This document shows, in pieces, positions 1 to 6,843 of a stretch of DNA of 17,164 nucleotides. A program made the translations under genes and the position numbers. Source of the DNA: Deltaproteobacteria bacterium (GTDB taxonomy: Bacteria; Desulfobacterota; Desulfobacteria; Desulfobacterales; Desulfobacteraceae); contig JAFCZY010000025.1 of the NCBI GenBank assembly GCA_019314105.1, positions 1 through 17,164 of the forward strand. Reading direction: 5' to 3'. The notes under the pieces are model-generated. The model saw only the letters and a list, made by a program, of their open reading frames with translations, searched no databases and had not been told where the DNA came from. The stretch's first letter is position 1. Each line of letters begins with the position of its first letter.

Positions 1-1
1 C

Positions 2-241
2 ATTCCGGCTGTTGAACATTTTGCAAATCAAAAAACTGAACAGAACTTCCTCATGGTTGATTTTAATATTAAAACCCTGGGAAGAGACAGTCAGTTTCAA
101 AGGTGTCTTGCCTGCTTCCAGACTGATAATGAAGCTGAAGAAAAATCTGTTGCAATTAATACAGCCAATGATCGTTTAAAAATTTTATTTAATGAATTTG
201 ACGATGCAAAGGTTCAATATAAAACCTGTTTTTTTAATTAA
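2..241 (+). CDS. C-terminal fragment of an unrecognised protein (5' end outside window)
   Basis: The frame is open from the left edge of the window to the TAA at 239-241, so this is the last 79 codons of a longer gene, not a small gene starting at the ATG at 53. The visible tail is hydrophilic, has a CLAC cysteine pair near its middle and ends in KTCFFN. I do not recognise the family and assign no function. It ends only 11 bases before the metV start, and the metV ribosome binding site (AAGGA, 240-244) overlaps its stop codon, so it is very probably in the same transcript as metV-metF. In other anaerobes metVF can follow genes for electron-transfer partners such as HdrABC/MvhD, but nothing in this tail resembles those subunits. 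Confidence 0.55.
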   Translation: MPAVEHFANQKTEQNFLMVDFNIKTLGRDSQFQRCLACFQTDNEAEEKSVAINTANDRLKILFNEFDDAKVQYKTCFFN

Positions 242-252
242 GGAAAAACAAT

Positions 253-972
253 ATGCATGCAACCATTCAAAAACCAATAGGTGAAATAGTCAAGCATATT
301 CAACCCGGTGAAAAAGTCTTTGTTGTCGGATGCAATAATTGTGCATGGAAATGCTATTCCGGTGGAGAAGATGAAACCAAAATGATGGCGAAACGACTGG
401 CCGCCAGAGGTGTTGAAATCGCCGGTTATACGGTACCAGGTCCCCAGGGCATGTCTTTGTGCAAACTTTCACACACCAAAAAGGTGTTAATGGAAGATCA
501 CGCAGATGAAGTTAAAAATGCTGATTCTTTTCTGATTCTCGGGTGCGGTCAGGGTGTTCACACGGTGATTGATGCAACAGACGGCGGAATGGTCCATCCT
601 GGCTGCGATACAGTTTTCGGTGGAGAAACCGTTTCAGATTCACATATTGAAGAATATTGTTCCCTATGCGGAGATTGTATCATCGAATTCACTGGCGGGC
701 TGTGTCCCATGACCCTTTGTGCCAAACAATTATTGAACGGGCCCTGCGGCGGTGCTGAAAACGGGCATTGTGAAGTAGATCCGGACCGTCCCTGCGGTTG
801 GATACTGATCTACGAAAGACTTAAAAAACTGGGACGTCTTGATCTTCTTGATGCCTATCAACCTGCCAAGAAAAATTCAAAATGGAGCCGTCCGCGATCC
901 CTTGAAGTCAGTCCGACTGAAGCCACATTCTGTTTCATCGGTGGTAAGGTTACCGTCAGCAACCAGGATTAG
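253..972 (+). CDS. metV: MetV, zinc/cysteine-rich partner subunit of methylenetetrahydrofolate reductase
   Basis: The 239-residue product matches the MetV family (methylenetetrahydrofolate reductase C-terminal domain protein), which pairs with MetF in acetogens and in sulfate reducers that use the Wood-Ljungdahl pathway. It is cytoplasmic and cysteine-rich: a GCNNCAWKC cluster near residues 26-34, a GCGQGVHTVIDAT segment near residue 97, then CSLCGDC and a GGLCPMTLC stretch followed by NGPCGGAENGHCEVDP and PCGWILIYERL, which together are characteristic of this family. The last ~45 residues look like a variable tail. The ATG at 253 is preceded by AAGGA 8 bases upstream. metF follows after 42 bases. 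The complex reduces methylene-THF to methyl-THF, or runs in reverse in oxidative metabolism; MetV is thought to link MetF to its electron donor. The direction in this organism cannot be read from the sequence. Confidence 0.9.
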   Translation: MHATIQKPIGEIVKHIQPGEKVFVVGCNNCAWKCYSGGEDETKMMAKRLAARGVEIAGYTVPGPQGMSLCKLSHTKKVLMEDHADEVKNADSFLILGCGQGVHTVIDATDGGMVHPGCDTVFGGETVSDSHIEEYCSLCGDCIIEFTGGLCPMTLCAKQLLNGPCGGAENGHCEVDPDRPCGWILIYERLKKLGRLDLLDAYQPAKKNSKWSRPRSLEVSPTEATFCFIGGKVTVSNQD

Positions 973-1014
973 TCAACAACCCAAGACGTATATATAATTT
1001 CAAGGAGTTCCATC

Positions 1015-1908
1015 ATGAAACTGACAACCTTATTTGATAAAGGTACTTTTGTTATTACCGGTGAAGTCGGGCCGATTAAAGGCGCCATTCACAGAGATAA
1101 AAGCATCGAACCCAGTTGTGCTATTGAAGCGCTTCAATTAAACCAATATGTCCATGCCGTAAATGTGACCGATAACCAATCGGCTGTCATGAGACTGGGA
1201 TCTCTTGCCGCCAGCGTCCGTTTAAAGACAAATGGTATCGAACCGGTTTATCAGCTGACCTGCAGGGATCGGAATCGGCTGGCATTGCAATCCGACCTGC
1301 TCACTGCCTATTCTCTGGGTATCGACAATGTTTTGTTGTTAACCGGAGATCATATCCAGCTGGGAGATCATAAGGAAGCCAAACCCGTGTTTGACCTTGA
1401 TTCTGTCCAGTTGATTGATATGGCAAAAGGCCTGAAACGGGGATATGATATTTCCGGCAGCCGGATTGAAAATTATCTGGATATGGCCTTTGGCGCTGTT
1501 GTTAATCCCAATTCCGACCCACTTGAATTGCAATTGATGAAAATGAAGAAAAAAATCGATGCCGGCGCACAATTTTTTCAAACTCAGGCGGTTTATGATG
1601 TTAAAATTTTTGAAAACTTTATAAAAAAAGCAGAAAAATTCAAGTGCCCGATACAGGTGGGAATCGTTATTCTGAAAACCCCTCAAATGGGAAGATTTAT
1701 GAATAAAAATGTATCCGGTATCCATGTTCCGGATGAATGGATTGATGAAATTGGCTCGGTTGCCAAAGAAGATCGGAAGAAAAAGGCTGCTGAAATGGCT
1801 GGTAAATTTATTAAAAAAATTAAATCCATGGTACAGGGCGTCCATATCATGCCCCTTGGCTGGACTGATGTTGTCCCTAAAATTCTTGGCCACGCGGATA
1901 TCAATTAA
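1015..1908 (+). CDS. metF: 5,10-methylenetetrahydrofolate reductase (MetF)
   Basis: The 297-residue protein is of normal length for the flavin-dependent MetF TIM-barrel family. Supporting segments are the N-terminal FVITGEVGP strand, the NVTDN and LTCRDRNRLALQSDL segments of the barrel core, VLLLTGDH around residues 106-113, and AGAQFFQTQAVYD around residues 184-196. It interconverts methylene-THF and methyl-THF in the methyl branch of C1 metabolism and also feeds methionine synthesis. The start at 1015 has a strong AAGGAG site 7 bases upstream. It lies directly behind metV, the usual arrangement for the two-subunit enzyme, and 29 bases ahead of the FmdB-like gene. Methylene-THF is also the product of the glycine cleavage system encoded from 5166 onward, which gives the two loci a shared metabolite. 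Confidence 0.93.
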   Translation: MKLTTLFDKGTFVITGEVGPIKGAIHRDKSIEPSCAIEALQLNQYVHAVNVTDNQSAVMRLGSLAASVRLKTNGIEPVYQLTCRDRNRLALQSDLLTAYSLGIDNVLLLTGDHIQLGDHKEAKPVFDLDSVQLIDMAKGLKRGYDISGSRIENYLDMAFGAVVNPNSDPLELQLMKMKKKIDAGAQFFQTQAVYDVKIFENFIKKAEKFKCPIQVGIVILKTPQMGRFMNKNVSGIHVPDEWIDEIGSVAKEDRKKKAAEMAGKFIKKIKSMVQGVHIMPLGWTDVVPKILGHADIN

Positions 1909-1937
1909 ATTTTTAAGAAAAAAGAGAAGAACTCCCT

Positions 1938-2129
1938 ATGCCAATTTTTGAATATAAATGTAATCAATGTAAAAAAGAGTTTGAAAAACTGATTTTTACC
2001 GGTGAAGAAAATAATATTACCTGCCCTGACTGTAAAAGCCCGGATGTGGCTAAAAAAATGAGCGCGGCAAGCTTTATGGGAAGCAGTATGGGCAAGTGCG
2101 CGACGAATTCTCCCAAAGGCTTTTCGTGA
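1938..2129 (+). CDS. FmdB-family zinc ribbon protein
   Basis: This is a 63-residue cytoplasmic protein starting MPIFEYKCNQC, the signature of the FmdB 'putative regulatory protein' zinc-ribbon family. Two CxxC knuckles (Cys8/Cys11 and Cys29/Cys32) would bind one zinc. The C-terminal third (FMGSSMGKCATNSPKGFS) is the short, Gly/Ser-rich tail common in this family, so the protein looks complete. A purine-rich AGAGAAG precedes the ATG. It sits 29 bases after metF and is probably cotranscribed. The function of these small proteins is not established; the FmdB name comes from an association with formamidase genes and does not imply that role here. Confidence 0.8.
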   Translation: MPIFEYKCNQCKKEFEKLIFTGEENNITCPDCKSPDVAKKMSAASFMGSSMGKCATNSPKGFS

Positions 2130-2220
2130 GCCGGATAAGATTTTCCTTCAGTTTGAAGGATCGATTGTCAAAAAACGCTGAAACAAGCTGTTGCCCGCTA
2201 TAAAAAAAGATGATACAAAT

Positions 2221-2273
2221 CTTAAAATACTTAAAATACATATAAATCAAAAAAAGACAATCCTGACAATCCT
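2221..2273 (+). repeat. Two adjacent 9-bp tandem duplications in the spacer upstream of the TPR-SPOR gene
   Basis: CTTAAAATA occurs twice in direct succession at 2221-2238 and GACAATCCT occurs twice in succession at 2256-2273. Both lie in the 200-base spacer between the zinc ribbon gene and the TPR-SPOR gene. The second pair creates the -35-like element of the promoter proposed at 2263-2290. Confidence 0.7.
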
Positions 2274-2290
2274 GATTTTATTTGTATTAT
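2263..2290 (+). promoter_or_regulatory. Candidate sigma-70-type promoter for the TPR-SPOR gene
   Basis: CTGACA (2263-2268, five of six bases of the consensus) is followed after 16 bases by TATTAT (2285-2290, five of six). It lies 40 bases before the TTG start of the downstream gene. The surrounding sequence is strongly AT-rich, so chance matches are possible. The 200-base gap here is the longest on this strand before lpdA, which fits a separate transcription start. Confidence 0.45.
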
Positions 2291-2329
2291 TTCAAGGAAT
2301 AAATGTTTTGAATATAAGGAAGTGTTCTC

Positions 2330-3121
2330 TTGAAAAAAATCATATTTCTAATTTTTTTGTCTTTATTTTTTCATACCCTTGCTTTTGCAGAAACCGAAAA
2401 AGAACTGTTTGATAAAGGTGTCCTTCTTTTTAAACAAAATCAAACTCAGGAGGCCATTCATACCTTCTCAAAATTGATTAAAATCGCTCCCGGCAATGCA
2501 GATGCCTATAAGAACCGGGGGGTTTCTTATATGAGGCAGAAAAAATTTGATCTTGCCATTCAAGATTTTAAAAAAGCAAAAGCATTATTTCCTGAACTGA
2601 AAGGACTGTATAGTAATCTCGGTGTGGCCTGGTATTATAAAGAAGCGTATGAGAAAGCCATTAAAAACTATGATATTGAAATCGAAATGGAACCTGAGAA
2701 TCATGTGGCATATTTTAACCGGGCTTTGTGTTTTGGTAAGATGGGCAGAAACAAAGAAGCCCTTGATGATCTTTCAAAAACACTGGAGCTCAAGCCTGAT
2801 TTTCACTGGGCAACCCGCTATAAGGCCGATCTGATTGCTGATCAACAGGAAAAAGAAAATATCAAACAAGACCCGGGTCCTCTATATGCCCTTCAGGCAG
2901 GCGCTTATCTCAACCCGGAAAATGCCAATAAAATGAAAAATAGATTGCTTAATAATGGATTTCATCCAAGGATACTGATGCTTAAAGATTCCAAAGGCAG
3001 GGCCTGGTATATGGTAAGATCAGGAAGCTATGCCAACCAAGAGGAAGCCCAAAAGGCGTTCTTATCATTAAAGGATAAAGCTGGCATCGACCTGGTGATT
3101 CGTCCTTTCGGCACCTGGTAA
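2330..3121 (+). CDS. Exported TPR-repeat protein with C-terminal SPOR domain
   Basis: The 263-residue product begins with a clear signal peptide (KK, then a hydrophobic stretch to about residue 18, likely cleaved after AFA at residue 20), so it acts in the periplasm or at the cell envelope. Residues ~23-158 form about four TPR units with the expected A..NRG..Y/F pattern (for example YKNRGVSYMRQKKFDLAIQDF). Residues ~185-260 form a SPOR domain (YALQAGAYLNPENANKM, then WYMVRSGSYANQEEAQKA), which in known cases binds denuded peptidoglycan at division sites. The start is TTG, supported by AAGGAAG (2316-2322) at a 7-base spacing and by the signal peptide beginning there. Its exact role is unknown; a protein-interaction scaffold in cell-wall remodelling or division is an inference from the domains. 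The next gene, lpdA, converges on it. Confidence 0.85.
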   Translation: MKKIIFLIFLSLFFHTLAFAETEKELFDKGVLLFKQNQTQEAIHTFSKLIKIAPGNADAYKNRGVSYMRQKKFDLAIQDFKKAKALFPELKGLYSNLGVAWYYKEAYEKAIKNYDIEIEMEPENHVAYFNRALCFGKMGRNKEALDDLSKTLELKPDFHWATRYKADLIADQQEKENIKQDPGPLYALQAGAYLNPENANKMKNRLLNNGFHPRILMLKDSKGRAWYMVRSGSYANQEEAQKAFLSLKDKAGIDLVIRPFGTW

Positions 3122-3137
3122 AACAATTATTCCGGAT

Positions 3138-4571
3138 TTATCCGTGAATCGGCATGCCGCATGTTTTTAAGGACACCTCTCCCATGATTTCAGCTAATGT
3201 GGGATGCGCATGGATCGTATGGGCGATTTCCTTTGCTGTCAATCCCTTCTGAATGGCAAGCGTTGCCTCGGCAATAAGGTCTGTTGCATGGGCACCGATC
3301 AAATGAACCCCGAGTACCTTATTCGATCCTTTTTCAACAATCATTTTTGCGGTTCCTGCCAGCTCGTCTATGGCCTGGGCTTTCCCCAGGGTTCGAAAAT
3401 TCACACTGACCGCTTCCACATCATAACCTTTTTTCTTTGCCTCTGCTTCACTCAATCCAACCGTTCCGATTTCCGGCATAGTGAAGATGGCTCCCGGGAT
3501 CACATCATACTTCATGATACTCTCTTCACCCATGGCATTCTGGGCGGCTATTATGCCTTCATGGGAAGCCACATGGGCCAGCATCACCTTTTGAGGGCCG
3601 AGAATGTCCCCGATGGCATAAACGCCTTCCACACTGGTTTCCATTCGTTCATTGGCATCAATCCATCCCTGAGGACTGGTTTTAAGTCCAATATTTTCCA
3701 ATCCCAGATCAGATGAAAGCGCTGATCTTCCAATACAGACCGCCATTTTTTGGGCGGTAATAATATTGGTTTTTATTTTTTTGGGTTTTGGATTATCGGT
3801 AAACGGAGATAATTCAAGGTGGATGGCAAGCTGATCCTCTTTTATATCTGCGGATTTAACAATGGTATCACAAAAAACGGCCATTTTTCTTTTTTTCATT
3901 TCCCTTAATAATAATTTGGAACAGTCTTCATCAACAGAAGGCAGAGGAAGCAGCCTTGACATGGCCTCTACAATTGTCACCTTAGACCCCAGTGCTGAAA
4001 AAATAAAGGCAAATTCACACCCAATCACCCCTCCCCCGACAATGACAATTGATTCCGGGATGTGATCCAATTGCAGAATATCATTGGATGACAGGATATG
4101 ATGATGGTCAAATGGAAAGTCAGGTACATTTAAGGGTTTTGTTCCCGTGGCAAGAATAAGCTTGTCATATTCAAGTTCTTTTTTTTCTCCATCCTTTAAA
4201 TCAACTTCAACAAATCCAGAAGATTTTAAGACTGCCCTGCCCGTTTCTACGGCAACGCCGTTTTTTTGCAGTAAAGCGGCAATTCCTTTTCTCTGGATCC
4301 CCAGAATCTTATCCTTTTTTTTCATCAACGCCGGCATGTCATGGCTTACACTACCCTGAACCTTGATACCGAAATTATCCGCTTTTAAAAATTTAAGAAA
4401 AATATCTGCTGAGTTCTTCATAATTTTTGAAGGGATACATCCCCAATTCAGACAGGTGCCACCCAGGTTTTCCTTTTCAACCAGGGTTACTTCTGCTCCC
4501 AACGCTGCTGCTCTGAGGGCCGCCACATATCCTCCGGGCCCCCCTCCAATGACAATAATTTTTGTCGACAT
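3138..4571 (-). CDS. lpdA: Dihydrolipoyl dehydrogenase (L-protein/E3)
   Basis: The 477-residue flavoprotein reoxidises the dihydrolipoyl arm of lipoylated proteins using NAD+. It has the N-terminal FAD-binding GGGPGGYVAALRAA motif, the redox-active disulfide GGTCLNWGC (Cys40/Cys45), a second dinucleotide-binding motif for NAD (VIVGGGVIGCEFAFIFSALG), the FAD-contacting YAIGDI segment, and the C-terminal catalytic HAHPTLAE with the His456/Glu461 dyad. Length and motif order are normal. AGGAG lies just upstream of the ATG at 4571. It is read divergently from the regulator-gcv operon across a 120-bp spacer. GcvH is the only lipoylated protein encoded in the window, so serving as the glycine cleavage L-protein is the natural inference; use by other 2-oxoacid dehydrogenases elsewhere in the genome is not excluded. 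Confidence 0.95.
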   Translation of the reverse strand: MSTKIIVIGGGPGGYVAALRAAALGAEVTLVEKENLGGTCLNWGCIPSKIMKNSADIFLKFLKADNFGIKVQGSVSHDMPALMKKKDKILGIQRKGIAALLQKNGVAVETGRAVLKSSGFVEVDLKDGEKKELEYDKLILATGTKPLNVPDFPFDHHHILSSNDILQLDHIPESIVIVGGGVIGCEFAFIFSALGSKVTIVEAMSRLLPLPSVDEDCSKLLLREMKKRKMAVFCDTIVKSADIKEDQLAIHLELSPFTDNPKPKKIKTNIITAQKMAVCIGRSALSSDLGLENIGLKTSPQGWIDANERMETSVEGVYAIGDILGPQKVMLAHVASHEGIIAAQNAMGEESIMKYDVIPGAIFTMPEIGTVGLSEAEAKKKGYDVEAVSVNFRTLGKAQAIDELAGTAKMIVEKGSNKVLGVHLIGAHATDLIAEATLAIQKGLTAKEIAHTIHAHPTLAEIMGEVSLKTCGMPIHG

Positions 4572-4601
4572 ATGATTCTCCTGTTCTTTTTAAAATTTTA
4601 T

Positions 4602-4630
4602 TTGACAATACCATTATTCTAAGATATTTT
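4602..4630 (+). promoter_or_regulatory. Candidate promoter of the lrp-gcvTHPAPB-lipBA operon
   Basis: A perfect TTGACA (4602-4607) is followed after 17 bases by TATTTT (4625-4630), 61 bases before the ATG of the regulator. It is the best promoter match in the spacer and reads toward the gcv operon. Confidence 0.5.
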
Positions 4631-4634
4631 TCAA
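4605..4634 (-). promoter_or_regulatory. Candidate promoter of lpdA, overlapping the divergent gcv promoter
   Basis: On the minus strand TTGAAA (4634-4629) is followed after 18 bases by TATTGT (4610-4605), about 34 bases before the lpdA start. The match is moderate. It lies almost exactly opposite the plus-strand promoter, so the two would compete or be jointly controlled. Confidence 0.35.
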
Positions 4635-4691
4635 GATAATTAAATTAATTTTAGTTTTATATCAAAATTTTTACTTGGAATTATAAAAATC

Positions 4692-5135
4692 ATGAAAATT
4701 GATGATACCAACATTGGCATTATAAAAGAATTGCAACAAGGGAAAAAATCCTTTAAAAAGATTGCTGATAAACTGGGTATTACTGAAAACACGGTAAGAT
4801 CCCGCGTGAATAAACTCCAGGAAGAAGATGTCCTTGAAATTTGCGGCCTTGTTGATCCTGCAACACTTCCAGGACACCGTGTGGTTATTATCGGTATCAA
4901 ATTATCAGAAATGAATCTCGTTGAAAAAGGTGAGGAAATCAGCAAACTTAAAGGGGTTATTTCAGTAAATGTTGTCACCGGAAGATATGACCTGGTGATT
5001 CTTGTTCTTTTTAAGGAAGACTTTGGACTGCTCGAATTTTACACCGAAGAAATGGCACAAATTAAAGGCATCAGATCTGTAGAAGCATTTGTTGTGTACA
5101 AATCCTATAATTTAAAAGTTCCCTATATTTTATAG
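4692..5135 (+). CDS. Lrp/AsnC-family transcriptional regulator
   Basis: The 147-residue protein has the two-part layout of the Lrp/AsnC family. Residues ~5-50 form a winged helix-turn-helix (ELQQGKKSFKKIADKLGITENTVRSRVNKL) and residues ~63-140 form a RAM ligand-binding/oligomerisation domain (with the typical VNVVTGRYDLVILV strand pair). These regulators bind amino acids and control amino-acid metabolism. It is the first gene of the operon, with gcvT following after 30 bases, and it is divergent from lpdA. A role as a glycine-responsive or otherwise local regulator of the gcv genes and of lpdA is inferred from that position. The ribosome binding site is weak: a GGA about 12 bases upstream of the ATG. 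It is shorter than E. coli Lrp (164 residues) but normal for AsnC-type members. Confidence 0.88.
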   Translation: MKIDDTNIGIIKELQQGKKSFKKIADKLGITENTVRSRVNKLQEEDVLEICGLVDPATLPGHRVVIIGIKLSEMNLVEKGEEISKLKGVISVNVVTGRYDLVILVLFKEDFGLLEFYTEEMAQIKGIRSVEAFVVYKSYNLKVPYIL

Positions 5136-5165
5136 GGTATTAAATATATAATAAGGACTATTGTT

Positions 5166-6416
5166 ATGAACACCTGTCTAAAAACCACACCTTTGAACGA
5201 CTGGCACAAATCATCCGGTGCTAACATGGCTGATTTCGGTGGATTTGACATGCCGTTATGGTATGACACCGGGGTCAAGAACGAACATCTTGGCGTTTTA
5301 AAATCAGCCGGCATATTTGATACCAGTCATATGGCCTGTATCAATGTTAACGGGAATGATGCATTTGAGCTGATCAATTATTGTTTTACAAGGGATATTA
5401 CCACGCTTAAGCAAGGACGCTGCGTTTATGGGGCCTTCTTAAGTTCAGACGGTTATTGTATTGATGATGCCATTGTTTACAAATTTTCAGATAATTTTTT
5501 TATGATCTGCGTTAATGCAGGCATGGGAGATGCCATTACTCAGCACCTGGATGCAAATAAAAAAAATCTGAAAGTTGTCATTGAAGATTTATCGGAAAAA
5601 ATTGCAAAGGTGGATATACAGGGCATCAATTCTGCCCGGATTCTTTCCAAACTCATTCAAACGCCTGATACAGTTTTTACAAAAATGCCCTATTTTTCTT
5701 TTAAAGGTAATTTTAATGAATCTGTTTTGGGTGAATCAGACGTAAAATTACTGGATGGCACTCCGGTTTTATTATCAAGATCAGGGTATACTGGTGAATT
5801 TGGATTTGAGATATTTCTGGCCCCGGACGCCATTGTAAAACTCTGGAAAAATATTTTATCTGCAGGGCAACCATTTGGTATTACCGCCTGTGGATTGGGT
5901 TCCCGAGATTCTCTCAGGGCCGGAGCATGCCTGCCGCTCTCCCATCAGGATATCGGTCATTGGAAATTTATTAATCACCCATGGGATTTTGCACTTCCCT
6001 ATAATAAAGAGAAAACGTCTTTTACAAAGGATTTTCTTGGCGCAGATGCGCTTGTACCTGCAGAAAGCGATTCATTCACCTATCCGTTTGCAGGAGACTC
6101 TTTAAGAAAAGTTTCTGCCGGAGATAATACCCATGTAATCGATGAAACAGGCGCCATTATCGGCAAGGTCCTGACCTGTGCCACAGACATGGGGATTACC
6201 TGGCATGACGGAAAAATTGTGTGTATCTGTTCCGACAATCTTCCTCAAGGCATTAAAATAAAAGGAATCAGTTGCGGATTTGTCATGGTTTCAAAAAAGA
6301 TGACTCCCGGCATGACATTAACCTTAAAAGAAGGCAAAAGGACCATCACCGCAACGATTATGACCGATATCAGACCTGATAGAACAGCAAGAAAAAAACT
6401 GGATAATTTTATTTAA
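5166..6416 (+). CDS. gcvT: Glycine cleavage system aminomethyltransferase (T-protein), divergent long form
   Basis: GcvT takes the aminomethyl group from GcvH, transfers it to THF to give methylene-THF, and releases ammonia. Family hallmarks are FGGFDMPLWYDTGVKNEHLGVLKSAGIFDTSHM (in parts), the catalytic-Asp segment YCIDDAIVY (Asp100/Asp101), SRSGYTGEFGFEIF, and GLGSRDSLRAGACLPL. At 416 residues it is about 50 longer than E. coli GcvT. After residue ~290 the usual barrel ending is less recognisable; it closes with the motif TDIRPDRTARKK in place of a typical PFY ending. The VNAGMGD segment replaces the commoner VNASN. It could therefore be a Desulfobacterota-type subfamily, but its position directly before gcvH supports true T-protein function. 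The AAGGAC site precedes the ATG. The leader of 30 bases after the regulator gene is too short for a riboswitch. Confidence 0.9.
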   Translation: MNTCLKTTPLNDWHKSSGANMADFGGFDMPLWYDTGVKNEHLGVLKSAGIFDTSHMACINVNGNDAFELINYCFTRDITTLKQGRCVYGAFLSSDGYCIDDAIVYKFSDNFFMICVNAGMGDAITQHLDANKKNLKVVIEDLSEKIAKVDIQGINSARILSKLIQTPDTVFTKMPYFSFKGNFNESVLGESDVKLLDGTPVLLSRSGYTGEFGFEIFLAPDAIVKLWKNILSAGQPFGITACGLGSRDSLRAGACLPLSHQDIGHWKFINHPWDFALPYNKEKTSFTKDFLGADALVPAESDSFTYPFAGDSLRKVSAGDNTHVIDETGAIIGKVLTCATDMGITWHDGKIVCICSDNLPQGIKIKGISCGFVMVSKKMTPGMTLTLKEGKRTITATIMTDIRPDRTARKKLDNFI

Positions 6417-6428
6417 TATTTATTTATT

Positions 6429-6433
6429 GGAGG
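6429..6433 (+). promoter_or_regulatory. Ribosome binding site that fixes the gcvH start
   Basis: GGAGG lies 5 bases before the ATG at 6439. An in-frame TTG at 6427 would overlap this site, so the ATG is the real start. Confidence 0.8.
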
Positions 6434-6438
6434 TTTTT

Positions 6439-6837
6439 ATGAAAGAAATGAGTGATCTTAACTTGCCCGCGGATGTAAAATACACAAAAGACCATGAATG
6501 GGCAAAACTTTCCGGGGATATTGTAACAATTGGGATCAATGATTATGCTCAGGATCAACTGGGAGAAGTTGTTTTTGTTGAATTGCCGGAAATCGGGGAC
6601 ACGTTTTCCCAGGGAGATGAATTTGGCAGTGTAGAATCCGTAAAGGCGGTTTCAGAAATTTATATCCCGATATCCGGCGAGATTGTGGAAATTAATGAAG
6701 GCCTTGAGGATGCACCGGAACTTGTGAACACTGATTGTTACAATGACGGGTGGCTCATCAAGGTTAAACCGGAAAATACTTCCGAAATGGATAATCTTAT
6801 GGACAAACCAGCATATCTTGACATGCTGAAAGGATAA
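6439..6837 (+). CDS. gcvH: Glycine cleavage system H-protein (lipoyl carrier)
   Basis: The 132-residue protein shuttles the aminomethyl group between P-, T- and L-proteins on a lipoyl-lysine arm. The start is placed at the ATG at 6439 because GGAGG lies 5 bases upstream; an upstream in-frame TTG would put the binding site inside the gene. The family pattern is clear: KYTKDHEWAKL near the N-terminus, GINDYAQDQLGEVVFVELPE, and GSVESVKAVSEIYIPISGEI with Lys69 as the lipoylation site, then LVNTDCYNDGWLIKVK. Length is normal. It lies 22 bases after gcvT and 6 bases before gcvPA. LipB and LipA, encoded in the same operon, would install the lipoyl group, and LpdA, encoded divergently, would reoxidise it. 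Confidence 0.96.
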   Translation: MKEMSDLNLPADVKYTKDHEWAKLSGDIVTIGINDYAQDQLGEVVFVELPEIGDTFSQGDEFGSVESVKAVSEIYIPISGEIVEINEGLEDAPELVNTDCYNDGWLIKVKPENTSEMDNLMDKPAYLDMLKG

Positions 6838-6843
6838 AAACTC

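Larger units (their letters stand above)
4591..4650. promoter_or_regulatory. AT-rich palindromes between lpdA and the Lrp-type gene, candidate operator region
   Basis: Two short palindromes flank the promoter-like elements: TAAAATTTTA (4591-4600) and AATTAAATTAATT (4638-4650, symmetric about its central A). AT-rich dyads are typical of Lrp/AsnC binding regions, and the adjacent gene encodes such a regulator. The whole spacer is AT-rich, so this is suggestive only. Confidence 0.25.

Noticed and set aside
1339..1893. 184-codon minus-strand open frame opposite metF
   Set aside because: It is antisense to a fully conserved metF and has a Phe/Asn-rich shadow composition.
2122..2180. Short open stretch in another frame after the zinc ribbon gene (EPDKIFLQFEGSIVKKR then stop), possibly a frameshifted extension
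   Set aside because: The zinc ribbon protein already has a complete family-like C-terminus, and the stretch is too short and matches nothing I recognise.
2191..2412. Possible 73-codon gene from a TTG, overlapping the start of the TPR-SPOR gene
   Set aside because: It has no ribosome binding site, low-complexity Ile/Lys composition, and overlaps the well-supported signal peptide gene in another frame.
3122..3137. Terminator between the converging TPR-SPOR and lpdA genes
   Set aside because: Only a 5-bp CGGAT/ATCCG dyad with a 2-base gap is present near 3133-3144, without a T-run; too weak to call.
3204..3716. 170-codon plus-strand open frame opposite lpdA
   Set aside because: It is antisense to conserved dihydrolipoyl dehydrogenase motifs, with no ribosome binding site and Cys/His-rich random-looking sequence.
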